The position numbers and the translations under genes are program-made. Under the pieces are notes generated by a model. It had not been told where the DNA came from and made no database searches. It saw only the letters and a program-made list of their open reading frames with translations. Below are positions 1-11,363 of a stretch of 64,000 nucleotides of DNA, one piece after another; the stretch's first letter is position 1, and the number at the start of each line of letters is the position of its first letter. The stretch comes from Rubritepida flocculans DSM 14296 (lineage in GTDB: Bacteria; Pseudomonadota; Alphaproteobacteria; Acetobacterales; Acetobacteraceae), in the NCBI RefSeq assembly GCF_000425365.1, contig NZ_AUDH01000008.1, positions 1 through 64,000 of the forward strand, in the 5' to 3' direction.

Positions 1-324
1 CAGGACCGCGACGGCGCCAAACCTCTGCTGCGCGCCTCCCGAGGCCTGTGGTGCTTCGTCGAGACCGTGTTCGCCGATGGTGGATATGCCGGCAAACTCG
101 TCGATTGGGCGAAGCAGAAGGCCAACCTTGCACTCACCATCGTCAAGCGGCCACGCGCACTGCCGCGCTTCGAGCCGCTGCCGCGCCGATGGGTCATCGA
201 GCGCAGCTTCGGATGGCTCATCAAGAACCGCCGCCTCGTCCGCGACTTCGAGCAGCGAACCGATGTCGCCGAAACCCTCATCCGCATCGCCGCCACCGTC
301 ACCATGCTCCGCCGCATCCCGTAG
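1..324 (+). CDS. IS5-family transposase, C-terminal part (5' end outside window)
   Basis: This is the C-terminal 107 codons of a DDE transposase. The reading frame is open back to base 1, so the gene is cut by the window edge and is not necessarily truncated. Visible motifs are QDRDGAK near the edge, the second catalytic Asp in FADGGY (codon 26), and the catalytic Glu in WVIERSFGWL, the usual C-terminal signature of IS5 (IS427-like) elements. The frame ends with TAG at 322-324, just before a likely terminal repeat at 332-350. The downstream gene converges on it. I infer the right end of an insertion sequence next to the sugar-nucleotide locus. Whether the copy is intact cannot be judged here. 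Confidence 0.85.
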   Translation, partial: QDRDGAKPLLRASRGLWCFVETVFADGGYAGKLVDWAKQKANLALTIVKRPRALPRFEPLPRRWVIERSFGWLIKNRRLVRDFEQRTDVAETLIRIAATVTMLRRIP

Positions 325-331
325 CCACCGT

Positions 332-350
332 CACTTCTCAAACACGCTCT
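332..350. repeat. Probable right terminal inverted repeat of the IS5-family element
   Basis: Read on the minus strand this 19-bp stretch is AGAGCGTGTTTGAGAAGTG, which resembles the GAG..GTTTGAGAAGT ends I associate with IS5/IS427-group elements. It lies 8 bp after the transposase stop, where a right end is expected. The left end lies outside the window, so pairing and target duplication cannot be confirmed. Confidence 0.5.
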
Positions 351-365
351 CAGATGCGCCGGCCC

Positions 366-1343
366 TCACCCGAAACGCCCCCGCCACCAGGCGACGAAGC
401 GGCCGAGCCCCTCCTCGAGCGGCGTGGCCGGCCGCCAGCCGAAATCCCGCGCCATGGCCGAGACATCGGCCCAGGTGGCCGGAACATCGCCCTTCTGCAT
501 CGGCTCCAGACGCCGGATCGCCGCGACGCCGAGCAGCCGCTCGAGGATCGCGACCATCTCCAGCAGCTCCTCGGGCCGGCTGTTGCCGATGTTGTAGAGG
601 CGCTGGCCGGGCCCCGCCGGCGGGTGGTCCAGCACGGCGAGGATGCCGGCCACCGCGTCGTCCACATAGGTGAAGTCCCGCCGCATGCGGCCCTGGTTGA
701 ACAGCCGGATGGGCCGGCCCGCGCACATCGCCTCGGTGAACAGCCAATAGGCCATGTCCGGCCGGCCCCAGGGGCCATAGACGGTGAAGAAGCGCAGCGC
801 CGTCAGGCGCAGCCCGTAGAGGGCGGCGTAGCTGTGCGCCATCAGCTCGCCCGCCGCCTTGGTGGCGGCGTAGAGCGAGGCGGGGCGGTCCACCCGGTCC
901 TCCTCGCGGAAGGCGCCCTCGCGCACGCCATAGACGGAGCTGGTGGAGGCATGCACGCAATGGGCGATGCGCCCCTCCGACCGGCGCACCCCCTCGAGCA
1001 CGGCGAGCTGGCCCGTGACATTGGCCGCGGTGTAGGCGAAGGGCGCCTCCAGCGACCAGCGCACCCCCGCCTGGGCGCCCAGATGCACCACGCGATCGAG
1101 CCCCCGCTCCGCGGCGAAGAGCGCGGCCATCCCCTCCTGGTCCGCGAGGTCGAGGCGGTGCAGCGCGAACTGCCCCGGCCGCGCCCCGGCGGTCAGCGCG
1201 GCGATCCGCGCCTCCTTCAGCCGCGGGTCGTAATAGGCGTTGAAGTTGTCGAGGCCGATGACGCGCTCGCCGCGCGCCAGCAGCGCCGCGGCCAGATGCG
1301 CGCCAATGAAGCCCGCAACCCCGGTGACGAGAACGTCGCCCAA
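366..1343 (-). CDS. NAD-dependent epimerase, UDP-glucuronate 4-epimerase-like
   Basis: This is a 325-residue extended short-chain dehydrogenase/reductase. The N-terminal Rossmann motif is GVAGFIG (residues 8-14), and the catalytic Tyr158-X3-Lys162 lies in SLYAATK. The pattern LDNFNAYYDPRLK after the second strand is typical of the CapI/UDP-glucuronate 4-epimerase branch, which makes UDP-galacturonate. It lies 7 bp downstream of UDP-glucose dehydrogenase, whose product UDP-glucuronate would be its substrate, so the two form a two-step pathway. The chosen start is TTG at 1343, because the coding homology begins there and no ATG is available nearby. Substrate specificity is inferred from context and family resemblance. 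Confidence 0.85.
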   Translation of the reverse strand: MGDVLVTGVAGFIGAHLAAALLARGERVIGLDNFNAYYDPRLKEARIAALTAGARPGQFALHRLDLADQEGMAALFAAERGLDRVVHLGAQAGVRWSLEAPFAYTAANVTGQLAVLEGVRRSEGRIAHCVHASTSSVYGVREGAFREEDRVDRPASLYAATKAAGELMAHSYAALYGLRLTALRFFTVYGPWGRPDMAYWLFTEAMCAGRPIRLFNQGRMRRDFTYVDDAVAGILAVLDHPPAGPGQRLYNIGNSRPEELLEMVAILERLLGVAAIRRLEPMQKGDVPATWADVSAMARDFGWRPATPLEEGLGRFVAWWRGRFG

Positions 1344-1350
1344 ACCCGCC

Positions 1351-2655
1351 TCAGCCCCGCCCGACGCCGCGGTAGTCGAGCCCCGCCTCGCGCATCGCGA
1401 GCGGATCCCAGGCGTTGCGGCAGTCGAAGATCAGCCGGCCGCGCATGGCGGCCTTCAGCCGCTCGGGCGTGATGGCGCGGAACTCGTTCCACTCCGTCAG
1501 CAGCATCACCGCATCCGCCCCTTCGGCGGCGGCGAGCGCATTCCCGGCGTAGGAGACGGCGGCCGGCAGCAGCGGGCGCGCATTGGGCATGGCGACGGGG
1601 TCGAAGGCCACCACCTCCACCCCGGCGGAGACGAGGCGCGGCAGGATGGCGAGGGAGGGCGCCTCGCGCATGTCGTCCGTCTCGGGCTTGAAGGCGAGGC
1701 CAAGCACCGCCACGCGCTTGCCCGCCGGCGCGCCCAGCAGGGCCAGCATGCGCTCGGCCATGGCGCGCTTGCGCGCCTCGTTCGCGGCGATGGTCGCCTC
1801 CACCAGCGTCACCGGCGCGCCGGCGTCGCGCGCGGTGCGCGCCAGGGCGAGCGTGTCCTTGGGGAAGCAGGAACCGCCATAGCCCGGGCCGGGATGGAGG
1901 AATTTCCGCCCGATGCGCCCATCGAGGCCCATCCCGCGCGAGACGTCGTGCACATCGGCGCCCACGCGCTCGCACAAATCCGCGATCTCGTTGATGAAGG
2001 TGACCTTGGTGGCGAGGAAGGCGTTGGCGGCGTATTTGATCAGCTCCGCCGTCTCGATCGAGGTGGCGATGATCGGCGTCTCGATCAGGTAGAGCGGCCG
2101 GTAGAGGCGGCGCAGCACGGCGAAGGCGCGGTCGCTGTCGGCGCCGATCACCACGCGGTCGGGCCGCATGAAGTCGCCGATGGCGCTGCCCTCGCGCAGG
2201 AATTCGGGGTTGGAGGCCACGACGATGTCGAGATCGGGCCGCACCCGGGCCACGAGCTCGCGCAGCTTCGCCCCCGTGCCCACCGGCACGGTGGATTTGG
2301 TGACGAGCACGAAGGGCGCCTCCGCCTCGCGCGCCGCCTGCTCGGCCGCGGCGAAGACGTAGCTGAGATCGGCATGCCCGTCGCCCCGGCGCGAGGGGGT
2401 GCCGACGGCGAGGAACACCGCCGCCGCCTCCCGCAGCGCGGCCTTGAGGTCGGTGGTGAAGGTCAGGCGGCCGTCCTTCACGTTCTCGGCCACCAGCCGG
2501 TCGAGCCCGGGCTCGTAGATCGGGATGCGGCCGGCGCTCAGCGCCTCCACCTTCGCCGCATCCGCGTCCACGGCCACCACGTCGGTGCCGAACTCCGCGA
2601 AGCAGGCGGCGGAGACGAGCCCCACATAGCCCGCCCCGATGATCGCGATGCGCAT
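1351..2655 (-). CDS. ugd: UDP-glucose 6-dehydrogenase
   Basis: This 434-residue enzyme of the UDP-glucose/GDP-mannose dehydrogenase family oxidises UDP-glucose to UDP-glucuronate with two NAD+. The N-terminal NAD motif is GAGYVG (residues 7-12). The catalytic cysteine is Cys263 in GYGGSCFPKD, preceded by the family helix around ETAELIKYAANAFLATK. The start is placed at the ATG ending at 2655, not at the longer in-frame start at 2730, because MRIAIIGAGYVG is the family N-terminus and a GAGGA ribosome site precedes it. It is followed 7 bp later by the epimerase that would use its product. The role is precursor supply for exopolysaccharide or LPS. Confidence 0.95.
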   Translation of the reverse strand: MRIAIIGAGYVGLVSAACFAEFGTDVVAVDADAAKVEALSAGRIPIYEPGLDRLVAENVKDGRLTFTTDLKAALREAAAVFLAVGTPSRRGDGHADLSYVFAAAEQAAREAEAPFVLVTKSTVPVGTGAKLRELVARVRPDLDIVVASNPEFLREGSAIGDFMRPDRVVIGADSDRAFAVLRRLYRPLYLIETPIIATSIETAELIKYAANAFLATKVTFINEIADLCERVGADVHDVSRGMGLDGRIGRKFLHPGPGYGGSCFPKDTLALARTARDAGAPVTLVEATIAANEARKRAMAERMLALLGAPAGKRVAVLGLAFKPETDDMREAPSLAILPRLVSAGVEVVAFDPVAMPNARPLLPAAVSYAGNALAAAEGADAVMLLTEWNEFRAITPERLKAAMRGRLIFDCRNAWDPLAMREAGLDYRGVGRG

Positions 2656-2750
2656 GGTTCCTCGCTTCTCCGCGGGAAGGCCCCGGCGGATTCGGTCGCG
2701 GCCGCACCATCCCAGCCCCGGCGCGCCCATTCAAGCGCAGGGGCGGTGAA

Positions 2751-3551
2751 TCAGAGGTAGCCGAGGGCGCGCATCTCCGCGCGGAAGAACTCGTCCAGCT
2801 CCGCGATCACCTCGGGCGGAAGCTTCTCCCGATGATCCCCGGGGGTGACCTTGCGCACGAAGGCGTGCGGGTTCTCCTCGGCCGGGATCACGTCGGCCCA
2901 GCGCAGGATGCCCCTGAGCTGCGGCTCGGGCAGCCGCCAGCCGAAATGCGCGCAGGCATCGAGCAGGAAGGCGCGCTTGTCGAGGATCGCCTGCTCGTAG
3001 CGGTAGAGGCGAAGCCCGGGCAGCGAAAGGAAGGGCAGGTACTGCCGCAGCGCCTCGCGGAAGCTGTTCGCGGCGCGCAGGGCATAGGCCGCCACGTCGC
3101 TCGACTGGGCGCGGGCGCGCTGGGCCAGCATCTGCGCGCGCGCCTCGCCGGCCGCGGGAACCGAGTGCGAGAAGGCGTTGGAGAAATACTCGCTGACCAG
3201 CGCATCCCGCGGGTCCCGTACGAGGAGGACGCTGCGCCCATGGACGAGCTCGGGCGCGTCCAGCAGCAGCGAGGGCGCGTTGCGGAAGCCGCCATAGACA
3301 TTGCCGCCGCGCAGCAACGAGGCGATGGACGGGTCGCTCCGCCAGCGTTCCACATCCACCCCTTCCTCGAAGAGCCGACCCGCCACATCCACGAAGTTCA
3401 GCCCGTTGAAGCGCGCCACCGCGGCCAGCATCGAGTTCATGATCGAGCTGCCGGATTTGCGGATGCCGAAGACGAACACCGGCGGCCGCGCCGGATCGTC
3501 CGCGATCTCGAAAGTGACGCCGCAGAAGCGGATCTTCAGCAGCCCGGCCAT
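2751..3551 (-). CDS. Sulfotransferase family protein
   Basis: This 266-residue protein has the two PAPS-binding signatures of cytosolic-type sulfotransferases. The first is a P-loop-like 5'-phosphosulfate loop, GIRKSGSS (residues 29-36). The second is a 3'-phosphate motif, VRDPRDALVSEYFS (about 111-124). The ATG at 3551 is preceded by a GGGGAGG ribosome site. The gene lies upstream of ugd on the same strand with a gap of about 95 bp. The acceptor is unknown. The setting suggests sulfation of an envelope sugar or lipid, but that is inference. No PAPS synthesis gene is visible in the window. Confidence 0.75.
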   Translation of the reverse strand: MAGLLKIRFCGVTFEIADDPARPPVFVFGIRKSGSSIMNSMLAAVARFNGLNFVDVAGRLFEEGVDVERWRSDPSIASLLRGGNVYGGFRNAPSLLLDAPELVHGRSVLLVRDPRDALVSEYFSNAFSHSVPAAGEARAQMLAQRARAQSSDVAAYALRAANSFREALRQYLPFLSLPGLRLYRYEQAILDKRAFLLDACAHFGWRLPEPQLRGILRWADVIPAEENPHAFVRKVTPGDHREKLPPEVIAELDEFFRAEMRALGYL

Positions 3552-3777
3552 GCAACCTCCCCCACAGGAGCGAGGCCTGGCCTCCGCCGCCCCTGTCTTC
3601 GTCCTTTCATGCCGCCACCCGCCGAGACGCCATGACTGTGGCGGCTCCCCGCCGCATCAGGCCCGAAGGCCGCTGCTCGCCCCGGATCGCCCCCGCCCGG
3701 GATGCGCGGCGGGGCCGGCCTGACGCCCGCGCATCCCATTCCATGCAATATTAATACTCCTTCCGCCGGGCGCGATG

Positions 3778-6358
<2,581 letters not shown>

Positions 6359-6359
<1 letters not shown>

Positions 6360-7282
6360 TGCGCGTGCTGCTGACGGGTGGGGACGGCTTCCTCGGCCGG
6401 CATGTCCAGGCGGCGCTCTCCTCCCATGCGCTGACCGTCCCGCCCCGCACCCCCGGGGCCGCGCCGCATTACGCGCTGGAGGAGGAGGGCTGCCTGCCCC
6501 CGCTCCTCGCCGCCGCCCGGCCCGAGGCGGTGGTGCACCTCGCGGCCCAGGCCTCGGTCGCCGCCTCCTTCGCCGCGCCGCTCGCCTGCTGGCGGGCCAA
6601 TCTGCTGGGCACCCTGGCGCTGGCCGAGGCGGTGCGGCGCGAAACACCCGGGGCGCGCTTCCTCTTCGCCTCCTCGGCCGAGGTCTATGGCCTCTCCTTC
6701 CAGGCCGGGGCGCCGCTCGCCGAGGACGCGCCGCTCGCCCCGGCCAACCCCTATGCGGCCTCCAAGGCGGCGGCGGATCTCGCGCTCGGCGAGATGGCGC
6801 TGCGCGGGCTCGCCGCGCTCAGGCTGCGCTTCTTCAACCTCGCGGGGCCGGGCCAGTCCGAGGGCTTCGTGGTGGCGGACATCTGCCGGCAGATCGCCCG
6901 CATCGAGGCGGGACTGGATGCGCCGCCGCTGCGCGTGGGCGCGCTCGACCGCTGGCGGGATTTCCTCGACGTGCGCGACGCGGCGCGGGCGCTGGCCCTG
7001 GCGCTCGCGGCCGAATGGCCGCCCGGCCTTGTGCTCAACATCGCCGCCGGCCAGCCGCGGCGCATCGGCGATGTGCTGGAGGCGCTGCTCGCCCGCGCCC
7101 GATGCCGGCCGGAGGTGGAGGTGGCCGCCGCGCGGCTGCGCCCCACCGATGTGGCGCGGGTGGCGGGCGATGCGGGCCGGGCCCGCGCCCTGCTCGGCTG
7201 GGCGCCCGAAATCCCCTGGGAGCGCACGCTGGACGAGGCGCTGGCGGAGTGGCGGGCCCGCGTCGCGCGCGGGGAGGGGTGA
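6359..7282 (+). CDS. rmd: GDP-6-deoxy-4-keto-mannose reductase-like SDR
   Basis: This 307-residue extended SDR has the cofactor loop GGDGFLG, the motif FASSAEVYG, and the catalytic pair Tyr132-X3-Lys in NPYAASK. Overlap with gmd by one base suggests a coupled pathway. Rmd reduces the Gmd product to GDP-D-rhamnose. Fucose synthase (Fcl) would be the alternative, but this sequence resembles the simple Rmd reductase, with FLDVRD and a short C-terminus. The assignment rests mainly on context plus the SDR family. Confidence 0.8.
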
Positions 7283-7318
7283 GGGACAGCGCCCCCCCGC
7301 CCTGGTAAGCTCCCGCCC

Positions 7319-8740
7319 ATGCTCGACCTCACCGGCCGCCGGGTTCTCGTCCTCGGCGATGTGATGCTGGACCGCTACCTCTATGGCGAGGCCCGCCGCC
7401 TCTCGCCCGAGGCCCCGGTGCCCGTGGTGCGCCTCGGCCGCACCGAGGCCATGGCCGGGGGCGCGGGCAATGTGGCGCGCAACGTGGAGGCGCTGGGCGG
7501 GCAGGCGCGGCTCGTCGCCCTGGCGGGCGAGGACGCGGCAGGCGAGGAGCTGCGCGCCCTGCTCGGCCCCGCCGGGCGGCTCGTGCAGTCCGCCGCGCGG
7601 ATCACCACGGTGAAGCTGCGCGTCATCGCCGCGCGCCAGCAGGTGGTGCGGGTGGACGAGGAGCAGCTCCGCCTCGCCGATCCAGACGAGGAGGCCGCGC
7701 TGCTCGCCGCGCTGGAGGCGGAGCTGCCCTGGGCCGAGGCGCTGGTGCTCTCCGACTACGCCAAGGGCACGCTCACCCCCTCGCTCATCGCCGCGACCAT
7801 CGTCGCCGCCCGCGCCCGCGGGCTTCCCTGCCTGGTGGACCCCAAGGGGCGGGATTTCGCCCGCTATGCGGGGGCCGATCTGCTCACGCCCAACGCGGCG
7901 GAGCTGGCCGAGGCGGCGGGCCAGCCCGCGGGCACCGACGCCGCCTGCGAGGCCGCCGCCCGCGCCCTGCTCGCCCGGCTCGATGTGCCCGCCATTCTCG
8001 CCACGCGCAGCGAGAAGGGGATGATGCTCGTCCCGCGCGAGGGGCCCGCCCTGTCCATCCCCGCCATGGCGCGGGAGGTGTTCGATGTCTCGGGTGCGGG
8101 GGATACCGTGATCGCCACCCTCGCGCTGTGCCGGGCCGCCGGGCTCGCCTGGCCCGAGGCGATGCGCGCGGCCAACGCCGCGGCGGGGGTGGTGGTGGGC
8201 AAGCTCGGCACCGCCACCTGCTCGGCCGCGGAGCTGGACCACGCGCTGCGCGAGATCGAGGGCGCGACGGGCGAGCTGCTCTCCTGGCCCGCCGCGCGGC
8301 GGCTGGTGGAGGGCTGGCGCGCCGAGGGGCTGCGGGTGGGCTTCGCCAATGGCTGCTTCGACCTGCTGCACGCCGGCCATGTGCGGCTGCTGCGCGAGGC
8401 GCGCCGGCATTGCGACCGGCTGATCGTCGCGCTGAACGAGGACGCCTCGGTGACGCGCCTCAAGGGCCCGGGCCGGCCGGTGAACCCGCTGGCCGACCGC
8501 GCGGCGGTGATCGCGGCGCTGGCCAGCGTGGACGCGGTGGTGGGCTTCGCCGAGGACACGCCGCTCGACTGCATCCTCGCGCTGCGGCCCGATGTGCTGT
8601 TCAAGGGGCAGGACTACACGCTCGATCGGGTGGTGGGCGCGGCGGAAGTCGCCTCCTGGGGGGGCGAGACGGTGCTGCTGCCGCTGCTGCCCGGGCGCTC
8701 CACCACGGGGCTGCTCGCCCGGGGGCGGGCGGATGGCTAG
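7319..8740 (+). CDS. hldE: Bifunctional heptose 7-phosphate kinase / heptose 1-phosphate adenylyltransferase
   Basis: This 473-residue two-domain enzyme makes ADP-heptose for the LPS inner core. The N-terminal half is a ribokinase-fold (PfkB) kinase, with AGGAGNVARN near residue 47 and the DVSGAGDT catalytic motif near 259. The C-terminal half is a cytidylyltransferase-like adenylyltransferase that starts at FANGCFDLLHAGH (about 342-354) and ends with the family motif LPGRSTT. Both active sites look complete. The gene follows gmd-rmd by 36 bp and overlaps mepA by 8 bp, consistent with an envelope operon. The window does not show gmhA or gmhB. Confidence 0.95.
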   Translation: MLDLTGRRVLVLGDVMLDRYLYGEARRLSPEAPVPVVRLGRTEAMAGGAGNVARNVEALGGQARLVALAGEDAAGEELRALLGPAGRLVQSAARITTVKLRVIAARQQVVRVDEEQLRLADPDEEAALLAALEAELPWAEALVLSDYAKGTLTPSLIAATIVAARARGLPCLVDPKGRDFARYAGADLLTPNAAELAEAAGQPAGTDAACEAAARALLARLDVPAILATRSEKGMMLVPREGPALSIPAMAREVFDVSGAGDTVIATLALCRAAGLAWPEAMRAANAAAGVVVGKLGTATCSAAELDHALREIEGATGELLSWPAARRLVEGWRAEGLRVGFANGCFDLLHAGHVRLLREARRHCDRLIVALNEDASVTRLKGPGRPVNPLADRAAVIAALASVDAVVGFAEDTPLDCILALRPDVLFKGQDYTLDRVVGAAEVASWGGETVLLPLLPGRSTTGLLARGRADG

Positions 8741-9572
8741 GGCCGGCCTCGCGGCCTTCCTGCTGCTGCTGGCCCTGGCGCTCGCCGCCCCGGCCGGGGC
8801 GCAGCCCGCCTCGGCCTGGGCCGCCGCCCCCGGCCCCGCGCCCGGGCCGGCGCGGGCGATCGGCGGCACGGCGCTGGGCTGCCTGCAGGGCGCGGCGCAG
8901 CTTCCCCTCGAGGGGGTGGGCTACCAGGCGGTGCGCATCTCGCGCAACCGCCACTGGGGGCATCCGGAGCTGATCCGCTTCGTGCAGGAGATCGGGCGCG
9001 AGGCGCGGCGCCGAGGCTTTCCCGATCTCTGGATCGGCGATCTCGCCCAGCCGCGCGGCGGGCCCATGCCCTGGGGCCATGCCAGCCACCAGACGGGGCT
9101 GGATGCGGACATCTGGCTCGACCTCGAGCCCAAGCCCGCCCTCTCCCGCGCCGCGCGGGAGGAGATCCGCGTCGCCTCGCTGGTGCTGCCCGGCGAGACG
9201 GGGGTGGATCCCGCGCGCTTCACCCCCCGCCACGCCGCCTTCCTGCGCCTGTTGGCCGAGCGGCCGGAGGTGGACCGGCTGATCGTGAACCACGCCATCA
9301 AGCGCAGCCTCTGCGAGGCCCATCGCGGCGAGGCCTGGCTGCGCCGGCTGCGCCCCTGGCGCGGCCATGACAGCCATGTGCATGTGCGGCTGCGCTGCCC
9401 GCGGGATTCGCCCGAGTGCCGCGAGGCCAACCCCATCCCGCCCGGCGATGGCTGCGATGCGAGCCTCGACTGGTGGCTCTCGGAGGAGGCGCGCCGCCCG
9501 CCTCCGCGCCCGCCCGGGCCCCCGCCCGCGCTGCCCCCCGCCTGCGCGGCGGTGCTGCGCGCGCCCGGGTAG
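8733..9572 (+). CDS. mepA: Penicillin-insensitive murein endopeptidase
   Basis: This 279-residue periplasmic LAS-type metallopeptidase cleaves peptidoglycan cross-links. An N-terminal signal peptide (hydrophobic residues about 4-20, cleavage near APAGA-QP) is followed by the family core RNRHWGHPEL, then zinc-site motifs GHASHQTGLDADIW and HDSHVHVRLRCP. The C-terminus is a Pro-rich tail. The ATG at 8733 was chosen because it begins the signal peptide and overlaps the last 8 bp of hldE. Four well-spaced cysteines in the mature part may form disulfides, as in E. coli MepA. Confidence 0.9.
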   Translation: MARAGLAAFLLLLALALAAPAGAQPASAWAAAPGPAPGPARAIGGTALGCLQGAAQLPLEGVGYQAVRISRNRHWGHPELIRFVQEIGREARRRGFPDLWIGDLAQPRGGPMPWGHASHQTGLDADIWLDLEPKPALSRAAREEIRVASLVLPGETGVDPARFTPRHAAFLRLLAERPEVDRLIVNHAIKRSLCEAHRGEAWLRRLRPWRGHDSHVHVRLRCPRDSPECREANPIPPGDGCDASLDWWLSEEARRPPPRPPGPPPALPPACAAVLRAPG

Positions 9573-9606
9573 CGGGCGCACCCCCGAGCGGCTAACCAGC
9601 CGGGCC

Positions 9607-10398
9607 ATGATCCCCTTCCCGATGATCGACCCGGTGGCGGTGCAGATCGGCCCCATCGGCATCCGCTGGTATGCGCTCGCCTACATCGCGGGCATCGTCA
9701 TCGGCTGGCGCCTGGCGCGGCGGCTGGTCGAGGCCGCCCCGGCCGCGGGCACGGCGCGCCAGATGGATGATTTCGTCACTTGGGCCACGCTCGGCATCAT
9801 CCTCGGCGGGCGGCTGGGCTATGTGCTGTTCTACCGGCCGGGCCACTACCTCCAGCACCCGCTGGAGGCGCTGATGCTCTGGCAGGGCGGCATGGCCTTC
9901 CATGGCGGGGCGCTGGGCGTGATCCTGGCCGCGCTGTGGTTCTGCCGGCGCGAGGGGCTGAACCCGCTCGCCTTCGGCGACCGCGTGGCGGTGGTGGTGC
10001 CCATCGGCCTGTTCTTCGGCCGCCTCGCCAACTTCATCAACGGCGAGCTCTGGGGCCGGCAGACGGATGTGCCCTGGGCCATGGTCTTCCCCGCCGACCC
10101 CGCGCAGCTTCCGCGCCACCCGAGCCAGCTCTACCAGGCGGGGCTCGAGGGGATCGCGCTCTTCGCGCTGATGCTGCTGCTCTGGTCGCGCCCGGCCAAC
10201 CGCGCGCGCGTGGGGCTGCTCACCGGGGCGCTGATCGCGGGCTACGGGGTGGCGCGGCTGGCCGGCGAGTTCTTCCGCCAGCCCGACGCGCATCTGGGCT
10301 TCCTGCTGGGCGGCGCGACCATGGGGCAGCTTCTCTCCCTGCCCATGGTCGCCATCGGCGCCGTCCTGATCTGGCGCGCCAGGCCCGCCCCGCGCTGA
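9607..10398 (+). CDS. lgt: Prolipoprotein diacylglyceryl transferase
   Basis: This 263-residue inner-membrane enzyme transfers diacylglycerol from phosphatidylglycerol to the lipobox cysteine of prolipoproteins. About seven transmembrane segments are visible. The diagnostic motifs are MAFHGGALG (essential His), the Lgt signature GRLANFINGELWGR, and HPSQLYQA. It opens an overlapping run lgt-midA-pgeF, in which each start shares one base with the preceding stop. A lipoprotein that would need Lgt is encoded about 1.8 kb downstream. Confidence 0.95.
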   Translation: MIPFPMIDPVAVQIGPIGIRWYALAYIAGIVIGWRLARRLVEAAPAAGTARQMDDFVTWATLGIILGGRLGYVLFYRPGHYLQHPLEALMLWQGGMAFHGGALGVILAALWFCRREGLNPLAFGDRVAVVVPIGLFFGRLANFINGELWGRQTDVPWAMVFPADPAQLPRHPSQLYQAGLEGIALFALMLLLWSRPANRARVGLLTGALIAGYGVARLAGEFFRQPDAHLGFLLGGATMGQLLSLPMVAIGAVLIWRARPAPR

Positions 10399-11363
10399 TG
10401 GAGCGGCTGGACGCCTTCATGGCGCGCGCCGCCGCGCTCTACTACGCGCAGCGCGCCGGGCTGGGGCGGGACTTCACCACCGCCCCGGAGATGAGCCAGG
10501 CCTTCGGCGAGTGCCTGGGCCTGTGGTGCGCCGTCACCTGGCAGGCGATGGGCGCGCCGGCGCGCGTGGTCTGGGCCGAGCTCGGCCCCGGGCGCGGCAC
10601 GCTGATGGCCGATGCGCTGCGCGCGGTGCGCGAGGTGGCGCCCGGCTTCGCCGCGGCGGCCGAGATCCACCTCGTCGAGACCTCGCCGCTGCTGCGCGAA
10701 GCACAGGCCCGGCGCCTCGCCGCCGCCTGGCACGCCCGCTTCGAGGAGATCCCGCCCGGGCCCATGATCCTGCTCGCCAACGAGTTCTTCGACGCCCTGC
10801 CCATCCGCCAGTTCGTCAGGCGCGTCGAAGGCTGGCGGGAGCGCTGGGTGGAGGGGGGCCGCTTCGTCGAGCTGCCCTGCGCCCATGCCGGGGAAGCCCC
10901 CGAGGGCAGCATCCGCGAATGGGGCGAGGCGGCGGAGGCGCTGGCCGGGGCGATCGGCGCGCGCCTCGCGCGCGAGGGGGGCGCGGCGCTGGTGCTCGAC
11001 TACGGCCCGGCCGAGAGCGGCTTCGGTGACACGCTCCAGGCGCTGCGCGACAACGCCCCGGCCGACCCGCTCGGCCCGCCCGGCGAGGCGGACCTCACCG
11101 CCCATGTGGATTTCGCCGCCCTCGCCCGCGCGGGCCGGGCGGCGGGGGCGGCGACGCATGGGCCGCTGCCCATGGGGCTGTTCCTGCAGCGCCTCGGCCT
11201 CATGGCGCGCTCGGCCATGCTGGCCCGGGCCGCGCCGGCCCAGGCGGGCAGCATCCTCGCCGCGGCGCAGCGGCTGGTGGCGGCGGAGGGGATGGGGCGG
11301 CTGTTCAAGGCGCTCGCCCTCGCCCACCCTGGGCTTCCCATTCCGGCGGGATTCGAGGGCTGA
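10398..11363 (+). CDS. MidA/NDUFAF7-type SAM-dependent methyltransferase
   Basis: This 321-residue protein belongs to the DUF185 class I methyltransferases. Visible are the N-terminal GRDFTTAPEMSQAFGE, the SAM motif ELGPGRGTLMADALR, and ILLANEFFDALPIRQF. In eukaryotes the family (NDUFAF7/MidA) methylates an arginine of complex I. The bacterial function is not settled. The ATG at 10398 shares one base with the lgt stop (TGATG). The lgt-midA-pgeF order recurs in alphaproteobacteria as far as I recall. Confidence 0.85.
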   Translation: MERLDAFMARAAALYYAQRAGLGRDFTTAPEMSQAFGECLGLWCAVTWQAMGAPARVVWAELGPGRGTLMADALRAVREVAPGFAAAAEIHLVETSPLLREAQARRLAAAWHARFEEIPPGPMILLANEFFDALPIRQFVRRVEGWRERWVEGGRFVELPCAHAGEAPEGSIREWGEAAEALAGAIGARLAREGGAALVLDYGPAESGFGDTLQALRDNAPADPLGPPGEADLTAHVDFAALARAGRAAGAATHGPLPMGLFLQRLGLMARSAMLARAAPAQAGSILAAAQRLVAAEGMGRLFKALALAHPGLPIPAGFEG

